A stretch of 20,316 bases of DNA from Actinomycetota bacterium (lineage in GTDB: Bacteria; Actinomycetota; Humimicrobiia; Humimicrobiales; Humimicrobiaceae): contig JADHVM010000010.1 of NCBI GenBank assembly GCA_016783985.1, forward strand, positions 1 through 20,316, read 5' to 3'. The notes beneath the pieces were generated by a model. That model ran no database searches. It was not told where the DNA came from and worked only from the letters and a program-made list of their open reading frames with translations. Each line of letters starts with the position of its first letter. The first letter of the stretch is position 1. Below are positions 1 to 6,093 of the stretch, in pieces. The position numbers and the translations under genes are program-made.

Positions 1-18
1 TTCAGGGAAAATGTCACC
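1..18 (+). repeat. IS left-end repeat unit (inner)
   Basis: The reverse complement of 1-18 matches 1382-1399 at 17 of 18 positions and 1418-1435 at 15 of 18. It is therefore the left counterpart of the inner right-end unit and a probable transposase binding site. The window begins exactly here, so the rest of the left end is not visible. Confidence 0.75.
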
Positions 19-46
19 TATGAATACAAGAGAGGAAACACATCAC

Positions 47-1369
47 ATGACAGACAAGGAGATGGCAAGGCTAATAGTAGCAGAGAGACTGATTGAGGGA
101 GAGATAACAGTTAATGGTGCAGCAGAGGTACTTGGATTGTCTACCAGACAGGTAAAAAGGATCAAAAAGAAAGTGAGGTTAAATGGTCCTGGAGCAACAG
201 TTCATGGCAATAGAGAAAGAAAGCCAATAAATGCAGTAGATGACAAAGTAAAAGATCTGGTAGTAGAGCTTAAGAGAGGAAAATATGGAGGCACCAACTT
301 CAGCCACTTTACAGATCTATTAGCTGAAAGAGAAGATATCATTATAAGCCGTCCCACAGTGCATCGGATACTCAGGGATGCAGGAATAGCAAGTCCCAAA
401 AAAAAGAAGAAGATAAGGGCACACCGCTACAGGAAAAGAAAAGACTGCCCGGGGATGATGGTCCAGCTTGACGCCTCCCCATATGCCTGGCTGGGAGGTG
501 AAGACCTAAATCTTCACGGAGCAATAGATGATGCAAGTAGCAATATATTGGGCCTCTACCTTTGTAAGGAGGAATGCCTTGAAGGTTATTTTGAAGTGGC
601 AAGGCAGATGGTAAAGGGTCCCGGGATACCTATATCCACCTATAGTGACAGGCATACCATATTCTTCAGCCCTAAGGATAAACTAACCATAGAAGACCAG
701 TTAGAGGGCAAAACAGAGCCGTATACGCAGTTCTCTGCCGCTATGAGTGAGCTCGGGGTAGGCATGATACCTGCAGGATCCGCCCAGGCAAAAGGCCGGA
801 TTGAGAGATTATGGGGAACCCTGCAGGATAGACTGGTGCAAGAATTTATCTTAAATGGGATAAAAGATATAGAGAGTGCAAATAAGTTTATGAAAAAATA
901 TATTAAAAAATTTAACGAAAGGTTTTCAGTTGTCCCAAAAGGAGAACCTGTATTTAGAAAGCTAGATAAGGGTATTAATCTGGATCATATACTCTGCAGG
1001 AAGATCCCAAGAAAGCTTGACGGCGGATCAGCATTCTCATATGGGAGAAAATACTATCAGCTTATATCCGGTGGAAAGCCAGCTGCCACTATTCCCCGCT
1101 CTGGAGTAAGTGTTCTTACAAGCAGTAGAATTGGGATAAAGGCAAAGTACAGCAGCAAGGTATATTCTGTGGCAAGGCTTGAGGCCAGGCCCAAAGTTTC
1201 CATGGATACCCAGGTAAAGACAAAGGCAAGAAAGCTTCCCAAAAAGCCTGCAGTAAATCATCCCTGGAAGAGCGGTAACTCTGATGGATTTAGACATGAT
1301 TCAAGAGATGAAGAACTTGCTCTTGGGCTTTTTGATTCAACTATTGCATGGGAAACTGATAACTATTAA
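47..1369 (+). CDS. IS transposase, DDE type, ISNCY/IS1202 group
   Basis: This gene encodes a 440-residue transposase that would cut and rejoin the ends of its own IS. An N-terminal helix-turn-helix region (about residues 5-45, with AAEVLGLSTRQVKRI) should bind the terminal repeats. An rve/RNase H-like catalytic core follows. The likely catalytic triad is D142 (in QLDASPYAW), D201 (in YSDRHTIF) and E253 (in KGRIERLWG), numbered from Met47. The pattern QAKGRIERLWGTLQDR is characteristic of the ISNCY/IS1202 group. In-frame ATGs at 11 and 20 lie inside or touching the left repeat. ATG 47 is preferred because AGAGG at 31-35 is a usable ribosome site. The reading frame is intact with no frameshift, so the enzyme may be active. 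The family call is firm; the exact IS name is unknown. Confidence 0.93.
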   Translation: MTDKEMARLIVAERLIEGEITVNGAAEVLGLSTRQVKRIKKKVRLNGPGATVHGNRERKPINAVDDKVKDLVVELKRGKYGGTNFSHFTDLLAEREDIIISRPTVHRILRDAGIASPKKKKKIRAHRYRKRKDCPGMMVQLDASPYAWLGGEDLNLHGAIDDASSNILGLYLCKEECLEGYFEVARQMVKGPGIPISTYSDRHTIFFSPKDKLTIEDQLEGKTEPYTQFSAAMSELGVGMIPAGSAQAKGRIERLWGTLQDRLVQEFILNGIKDIESANKFMKKYIKKFNERFSVVPKGEPVFRKLDKGINLDHILCRKIPRKLDGGSAFSYGRKYYQLISGGKPAATIPRSGVSVLTSSRIGIKAKYSSKVYSVARLEARPKVSMDTQVKTKARKLPKKPAVNHPWKSGNSDGFRHDSRDEELALGLFDSTIAWETDNY

Positions 1370-1381
1370 TCAATTAAAGGG

Positions 1382-1435
1382 GGTGACATTTTCGCTGAAC
1401 AAAACTATATACTTTTAGGTGACATAATCGCTGAA
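1382..1435 (+). repeat. Two tandem IS right-end repeat units
   Basis: Units 1382-1399 and 1418-1435 share 16 of 18 bases, with core GGTGACAT..TCGCTGAA, and are spaced 36 bp start to start. They lie just after the transposase stop codon and are inverted relative to the unit at 1-18. Repeated subterminal sites of this kind are usually transposase binding sites. The outer unit is followed by ATTGACA, taken as the tip near 1443. Confidence 0.75.
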
Positions 1436-1443
1436 TATTGACA

Positions 1444-1551
1444 AGCTGCGGTTCTGGTTTTTGAGGATCTGGTTTTGGCAGCTGTTATTTCATTTAAGTT
1501 CATCTTTACAATCCCGCAAACTTCTTATTTTAATTAATACTAATATTATTT
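1444..1551. other. Short spacer between IS right end and aroE
   Basis: This stretch holds no gene. It contains AGCTGC at 1444-1449 and its inverted copy GCAGCT at 1478-1483, enclosing two copies of TCTGGTTTT. No clear terminator is seen for either the transposase gene or aroE, whose transcripts converge here. Confidence 0.5.
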
Positions 1552-2397
1552 TTAAATTATTTTTTTTATATTATTTATATTTGGTAGTATATTAAACCAT
1601 ATCTTAAAAGAAAAAGCAGCCTGGTTTATTAGCATATCAATTCCAGTAATAATTTTTGCACCATCTTTCATACCTTTTTTTATAAGTTTCGTATCAACAG
1701 GGTTATATACCATATCAAAAATATACTTATTTTTTAAGTTCCAATCATCCGGTATAGGTGATAAATTCTTATAGTTACTAATATCCATTCCTAAAGGCGT
1801 GCAATTTATAATTAAATCAATATTATCTATTTTGCTCCCAATATTATTTAAATTTCTTACAATTTCTATCTTGCTGTTTGAGATATTTGAAAACATATTT
1901 AATATTTTTTTTGCTTTTTTCTGAGTTCTATTATATATATATAATTTTTTAACAGGTTGTTTTATAATTGCAAAAATTGCACTTCTTGCTGCTCCGCCTG
2001 CTCCAATGACTAGGCATTCCTTATTAATCCAATCAAACCCTTTGTTATTTATAGATAACAATACTCCATTAATGTCAGTATTATATCCAATAGAAACTTT
2101 CCCATCTCTAAAAAATTTAACAGTATTTACAGATTTAACAATAGAAGCAGTTTCATCCAACTCATCAACTATATTATATATTTTTTCCTTATATGGCATT
2201 GTTACATTTAGTCCAATAAAACCGAGGCTTTTCATGCTATAAAATGCTTCTTTTAAATTCTTCTCAGCAATCTCAAATATTAGATACACAGCCTCTTTTC
2301 CATATTCCTTTATAAAATAATTCTGTATTTTAGAGGATAAGCTATGTTTTATTGGATATCCAATAAGAGCTATTGCTCTTTTGTAAGAGTTTATCAT
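1552..2397 (-). CDS. aroE: Shikimate dehydrogenase
   Basis: The enzyme reduces 3-dehydroshikimate to shikimate with NADPH in the cytoplasmic pathway to chorismate and aromatic amino acids. The 281-residue length is normal for the family. The N-terminal substrate domain has the shikimate-binding GYPIKHSLS (13-21), NVTMPYK with the catalytic Lys70, Asn91 in VNT and Asp108 in YNTDING. The nucleotide-binding domain has GAGGAARSA (132-140) and NRT (156-158), the latter typical of NADP preference. INCTPLGM and the C-terminal GIDMLINQAAFSF segment are also present. An AGGA lies only a few bases before the ATG. It is the last gene of the alaS-led run, 17 bases after acylphosphatase, and no other shikimate gene is nearby. 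The C-terminus looks complete despite the adjoining IS. Confidence 0.97.
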   Translation of the reverse strand: MINSYKRAIALIGYPIKHSLSSKIQNYFIKEYGKEAVYLIFEIAEKNLKEAFYSMKSLGFIGLNVTMPYKEKIYNIVDELDETASIVKSVNTVKFFRDGKVSIGYNTDINGVLLSINNKGFDWINKECLVIGAGGAARSAIFAIIKQPVKKLYIYNRTQKKAKKILNMFSNISNSKIEIVRNLNNIGSKIDNIDLIINCTPLGMDISNYKNLSPIPDDWNLKNKYIFDMVYNPVDTKLIKKGMKDGAKIITGIDMLINQAAFSFKIWFNILPNINNIKKII

Positions 2398-2414
2398 TGT
2401 CCTGTTATGAAAGA

Positions 2415-2699
2415 TTAAAATTTAATATCAAAACTATCATATTTTTGAGGTTTTTTAATTTCTTCTATTTCTATATCTGAAACTACTGAAAAAGCCGGAC
2501 CCTTTCTAACTTCATCTATAAACTGTTCCAACTCTTCTTCTTCACCCTGGCAAACAATTTCTACCTTACTCGCATAAGTATTTCTTGCAAATCCTTTTAT
2601 ATTATATTTACTGGCTCGGGATTGACTGAAATACCTAAAGCCAACACCCTGTACTCTTCCTGATACTAAAATTTTATATGTTTTTATATTTTCTGACAT
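2415..2699 (-). CDS. acyP: Acylphosphatase
   Basis: This small cytosolic enzyme hydrolyses the carboxyl-phosphate bond of acylphosphates; its physiological substrate in bacteria is poorly defined. The 94-residue protein is a single acylphosphatase domain. It has the phosphate-binding loop VQGVGFR ending in the catalytic Arg22, and the partner Asn40 in GFARNTYASKVEI. Length and motif spacing match stand-alone family members. No strong ribosome site is visible before the ATG. It lies between trhP and aroE (65-bp and 17-bp gaps) on the same strand, so it is probably cotranscribed. Nothing in the context points to a specific substrate. Confidence 0.95.
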   Translation of the reverse strand: MSENIKTYKILVSGRVQGVGFRYFSQSRASKYNIKGFARNTYASKVEIVCQGEEEELEQFIDEVRKGPAFSVVSDIEIEEIKKPQKYDSFDIKF

Positions 2700-2764
2700 T
2701 TATTAATCTATAGATTTTTTTAATAATACAAAATATTGAGACAATTATCCAGAATATAGGGATT

Positions 2765-3979
2765 TTAATAAGCTTTTACTCTAAAAATAGAATACGGATT
2801 TATTTTACCTATATTACAAATTATAACCCTGTCATTTGGATTGGCACAGTCTGTTTCTTCCTCATTATCAAATAATAACATTTCTTTTAAAATAACCTTT
2901 TTTGGTGATTTATATGGCTGAAGTATATCCAATTCCTCACCAACTTTAAATTGATTTTTTACTTTAATAACAGGACCACAATATTTTTTAGAAAATTCCT
3001 CATACACTCCTACGAACCTGTATTTTTTTATATAACCAACATTATTATTTTCTTCAAGCTCGGTACTTTTTTTTAGAAACATAAAACCTGAAGTAAAGTT
3101 CCTGTGTGAAGTCTTATCAAGTTCACCCATTAAATAGGATTTTTTTTCTCTATTGAATTTATTCTGTTTAATATATTCTAATGCCTTCCTGTATACCCAT
3201 GTAGTTAAGCTGACGTAATTTTCTGTTTTCATTCTACCTTCAATCTTTATACTATTTACACCTGCACCGACAATCAAGTCAAGATTTTTAAGTAAACATA
3301 AATCCCTTGAATTATAAATATATGTGCCTTTCTTATCCTGTTCAACTGGAAAGAATGAATTCGGTCTTTCCTCTTCCATTAAGTAATACTTCCAGCGGCA
3401 GCTATGAGCACATTTTCCCTTATTTGCATCTCTACCTGTCATATATTTACTTAACATACATCTGCCAGAATATGATATACATAACGCTCCATGTACAAAT
3501 ATTTCAATCTCAATATTAGTTTTTCTTATAATATCTAATAAATCCCTATATCTTATTTCTCTTGCTAAATTAACTCTTGCTGCTCCTGATTTCTCCCAGA
3601 AATTAATGCTCAAATTGTTTGTTATATTTGCCTGGGTGCTTATATGAATTCTTGTTTTTGGCATGATTTTTTTTACAAGTTCAGTCACTCCAAAATCTGA
3701 TATTATTATTCCATCAAAATTTATTTTTTTTATTTCATTTAAATAATCTTTAAGTTCCACAATCTCATTATTAAAAACTATCGAATTTAATGTTAAATAT
3801 ACTTTAACACCTTTATTATGCGCATAATCTACTCCTTTTTTTAAACCAATTAAACTAAAATTTTTTCCCAGAATTCTTAGATTAAATTTACTGCCACCTA
3901 TATATACAGCATCTGCGCCATACGCAATAGCATATTTCAATACATTTAAATTATTTGCAGGAACTAATAATTCTGGCAT
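2765..3979 (-). CDS. trhP: Peptidase U32-family tRNA hydroxylation protein
   Basis: This U32-family protein (404 residues) most likely hydroxylates wobble uridine 34 of tRNA to 5-hydroxyuridine, as shown for TrhP proteins; the old peptidase label is probably wrong for this branch. It opens with PELLVPANN and GADAVYIGG, typical of the TIM-barrel start. The U32 signature FVHGALCISYSGRCMLS follows. Cys167, Cys174, Cys190 and Cys194 are the probable iron-sulfur cluster ligands. The ATG at 3979 is chosen over one 42 bases upstream because AAAGGGAG sits five bases before it and the family begins with this sequence. The start lies one base past the stop of the methyltransferase gene trmR, matching the Bacillus yrrM-yrrN/yrrO arrangement. 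A 23S rRNA hydroxylase (RlhA-type) role is the main alternative. Confidence 0.85.
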   Translation of the reverse strand: MPELLVPANNLNVLKYAIAYGADAVYIGGSKFNLRILGKNFSLIGLKKGVDYAHNKGVKVYLTLNSIVFNNEIVELKDYLNEIKKINFDGIIISDFGVTELVKKIMPKTRIHISTQANITNNLSINFWEKSGAARVNLAREIRYRDLLDIIRKTNIEIEIFVHGALCISYSGRCMLSKYMTGRDANKGKCAHSCRWKYYLMEEERPNSFFPVEQDKKGTYIYNSRDLCLLKNLDLIVGAGVNSIKIEGRMKTENYVSLTTWVYRKALEYIKQNKFNREKKSYLMGELDKTSHRNFTSGFMFLKKSTELEENNNVGYIKKYRFVGVYEEFSKKYCGPVIKVKNQFKVGEELDILQPYKSPKKVILKEMLLFDNEEETDCANPNDRVIICNIGKINPYSIFRVKAY

Positions 3980-3980
3980 A

Positions 3981-4619
3981 TTAACTCCCTTTAAAAATTG
4001 ATATTGATATCCCATCCCCAATTTTTAAAAAATTAGTTTCAAATAAATTAGCATTAGTTATAATTTTTATATATTCTCTAATACCTGTAACACTGTTATA
4101 ATCATGTTTTGATATATTCTTTTCAAAAATCTTACCTTTATACAATACATTATCTGCAATAATAATAGCACCAGTGTTCATTTTATCCATAAGCTTCTTA
4201 ATGTAAAAAGGATATTCATACTTTGCCGCATCTATAAATACCATATCAAATTTCATTTTAAGATTAGGAATTATTTTAACAGCATTACCTGCTAAAAAAG
4301 CACATTTTATTCCTGGAAATATGCTTTTTATAAATTTTTCAGCTGTCTTAAGCCTGCTCTTATTTAAATCTATACCAGTATAAGAATCGTCCATTAATTC
4401 TTTAATTATGAAATAAGATGAATACCCGATGCCACAACCAATCTCTAAAACATTCCTTGGTTTTTTTAGAAAACAGATAACCTCTAATATTCTACCCAAT
4501 ACCTCGTCTATTAGAGGTATTTTCTTTGAAATAGCATCTTTTCTGACATTATCCAACAGATTCTTTTCATTCAGGCAGGTTTTTAATTCTTTAGTCTGTA
4601 TTATTTTGTAGTTGCTCAT
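3981..4619 (-). CDS. trmR: SAM-dependent O-methyltransferase, probably tRNA 5-hydroxyuridine methyltransferase
   Basis: This class I methyltransferase (212 residues from the chosen start) belongs to the YrrM/catechol O-methyltransferase-like family. Motif I is VLEIGCGIGYSS (57-68), an acidic residue follows in TGIDLN, and the metal and substrate site is FIDAAK with Asp130 plus ADN at 155-157. In Bacillus subtilis the YrrM protein TrmR methylates 5-hydroxyuridine 34 to 5-methoxyuridine. The next gene here is the hydroxylase candidate trhP, so the same two-step pathway is inferred. An upstream in-frame ATG at 4664 would overlap mltG by 74 bases. ATG 4619 fits homologue N-termini better and overlaps by only 29, with a weak GAAG site before it. 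The fold is certain; the substrate rests on synteny. Confidence 0.83.
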   Translation of the reverse strand: MSNYKIIQTKELKTCLNEKNLLDNVRKDAISKKIPLIDEVLGRILEVICFLKKPRNVLEIGCGIGYSSYFIIKELMDDSYTGIDLNKSRLKTAEKFIKSIFPGIKCAFLAGNAVKIIPNLKMKFDMVFIDAAKYEYPFYIKKLMDKMNTGAIIIADNVLYKGKIFEKNISKHDYNSVTGIREYIKIITNANLFETNFLKIGDGISISIFKGS

Positions 4620-5622
4620 GTTCTTCAAAGCTATTGGAGAATGAATGAATATGGTTTTCTTCATCAGTTATTACAAAATACAGATAATCCACATCTGCTG
4701 GATTTAGAGCTGCTTCAATTGACGCCAGACCAGGATTACATATAGGAGTTGGTGGCAGCCCTGCATATAATCTTGTATTGTATTCTGTATCAATCTCTAA
4801 ATCTGAATTTGTTAATGGATCATCCCATTTATTTAAATAATAAGCTAGTGTTGCATCTATTCCTAGTGACATACCTATCTTCAATCTATTATGTATTACA
4901 GCTGATATTAATTCTCTCTCCTCCTGTATGTATGCTTCCCTTTCAATCATGGAAGCTATAATTAATATATCATAGGCTGAAAAACTATTTTCCTTAGCAT
5001 TTGAATAATCAAGAGTGCTTACTTCATATTGATATTGGGCAAGCATCATTTCTATTATATCCATAGCAGTATAATTTATACTAACATCATAAGTTTTTGG
5101 AAATAAAAAACCTTCCAAACTTTGGGAATCATCTAAAAATTCATAATTATAATTATTTATATTTATTGCCTCTTCCAGATCTGATATTTCAATAAAAGGC
5201 AACTCTTCACCTATTTTATTAATAGTTTGACCTATAACATACCCTTCAGGAATAGTAACCTTATAAATTGTTTCAGGTATCCCTGCTGAAATTTTTTCTA
5301 ATACTATGTTGTATTCTGAACCAGTTACTAGTTTATATTTTCCTGGAAGTAATTTTTTTTCCATCCCTTCCTGCTCAACATATAATCTAAACAAAAATCC
5401 ATTATTAACTATTCCTTCTTCCTCCAAAAGATTGGATATTTCTTTCAGTGTCATCCCTTCTTTAATTTCTACTTCAACTTCAATTCCCTTTTCAATATTC
5501 TCTATTTTCTCATCAGGTACTACTTTACAAGAATTTAAAACACTTACTAACATAATAATACTAATAACTATTAATATTAAAATACTGATTCTCTTAGCTT
5601 TTTTAATACCACCTTTAGTCAT
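4591..5622 (-). CDS. mltG: Endolytic murein transglycosylase MltG (YceG-like)
   Basis: MltG cleaves nascent peptidoglycan glycan strands next to the membrane and is thought to end strand elongation. The 343-residue length matches the family (E. coli about 340). A basic N-terminus and a hydrophobic segment at about 11-31 give a membrane anchor. A LysM-like region (about 45-110) is followed by the YceG domain with LEGFLFPKTY (169-178), the catalytic Glu227 in ASMIEREA, NTRLYAGLPPTPICNPG (282-298) and AALNP. Cys32 directly after the hydrophobic segment is unusual but the preceding residues are a poor lipobox. An AGAAGG lies about 16 bases before the ATG, farther than ideal. The 3' end overlaps trmR by 29 bases, so the two are probably translated together. 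Confidence 0.96.
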   Translation of the reverse strand: MTKGGIKKAKRISILILIVISIIMLVSVLNSCKVVPDEKIENIEKGIEVEVEIKEGMTLKEISNLLEEEGIVNNGFLFRLYVEQEGMEKKLLPGKYKLVTGSEYNIVLEKISAGIPETIYKVTIPEGYVIGQTINKIGEELPFIEISDLEEAININNYNYEFLDDSQSLEGFLFPKTYDVSINYTAMDIIEMMLAQYQYEVSTLDYSNAKENSFSAYDILIIASMIEREAYIQEERELISAVIHNRLKIGMSLGIDATLAYYLNKWDDPLTNSDLEIDTEYNTRLYAGLPPTPICNPGLASIEAALNPADVDYLYFVITDEENHIHSFSNSFEEHEQLQNNTD

Positions 5623-5696
5623 AGTTAATATTTTTTTGCCTTCTAATTAAATAATTTGTAAATATTTTATAAAAATCAAACTCAGCTATCTTCTTT

Positions 5697-6089
5697 TTAC
5701 TTACTTTTTCTATTTAAATAATCATCTAATATTAATGATGCTGATATTTTATCTACTGAACCATCTCTATTTTTTGCACCCAATACTTTTTTTGATATTT
5801 TTGAAGTAAATCTCTCATCAATATATACTAGTTCCAATCCAAATTTTTCTAATACATCATCGATAAAGCTTATAACCTTTTTTGCCTGGAAACCTATCGT
5901 ACCCTTCAATGTATATGGAATTCCCACGACAATTATTTTTATATCATTTTCTTTTATTAATTTATTTAAATTATCTCTGGTATTTTCATTATTTTTTATT
6001 ACAGTAAGTGGAATTGAAATTGTTTCCAACTTATCAGAAATGGCAACTCCAATATTTTTGTCTCCAATATCAAGTCCCAATATCTTCAT
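5697..6089 (-). CDS. ruvX: Putative pre-16S rRNA nuclease RuvX/YqgF
   Basis: This RNase H-fold nuclease takes part in 5' processing of 16S rRNA; the family was first named a Holliday junction resolvase. The 130 residues cover the whole domain. The first strand LGLDIGDKNIGVAISD carries Asp7, VVGIPYTLKGT is the second conserved block, DERFTS supplies the acidic Glu, and DKISASLILDDYL supplies the last Asp. Its ATG lies four bases after the alaS stop with no clear ribosome site, which suggests translational coupling. alaS-ruvX-mltG order is widespread in Firmicutes. Confidence 0.95.
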   Translation of the reverse strand: MKILGLDIGDKNIGVAISDKLETISIPLTVIKNNENTRDNLNKLIKENDIKIIVVGIPYTLKGTIGFQAKKVISFIDDVLEKFGLELVYIDERFTSKISKKVLGAKNRDGSVDKISASLILDDYLNRKSK

Positions 6090-6093
6090 ATAA

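Larger units (their letters stand above)
1..1443 (+). mobile_element. ISNCY/IS1202-type insertion sequence, left tip outside the window
   Basis: The element holds one intact DDE transposase gene (47-1369) bracketed by related 18-bp repeat units. One unit, 1-18, is in inverted orientation to two tandem units at 1382-1399 and 1418-1435. The likely right tip is near 1443, where the outer repeat runs into a terminal ACA (TGT when read inward from the other strand), a common IS end. The unit at base 1 matches the inner right unit best, so an outer left unit and the true left tip are probably upstream of the window. The DNA is clearly richer in GC than the flanking genes (about 58% by hand count in 421-480), which suggests recent arrival from another genome. 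The target duplication cannot be checked because the left junction is missing. Confidence 0.85.

Noticed and set aside
11..46. Upstream ATG starts for the transposase
   Set aside because: ATG 11 lies inside the left repeat unit and ATG 20 touches it; neither has a ribosome site, whereas ATG 47 has AGAGG upstream.
4591..5622. MltG as a lipoprotein because of Cys32
   Set aside because: The residues before the Cys (VLNS) are a poor lipobox and the family is normally a one-span membrane protein.
5306..5650. Plus-strand open frame opposite mltG, and similar frames opposite other genes
   Set aside because: They are antisense to well-supported genes, have low-complexity sequence and show no recognisable domains.
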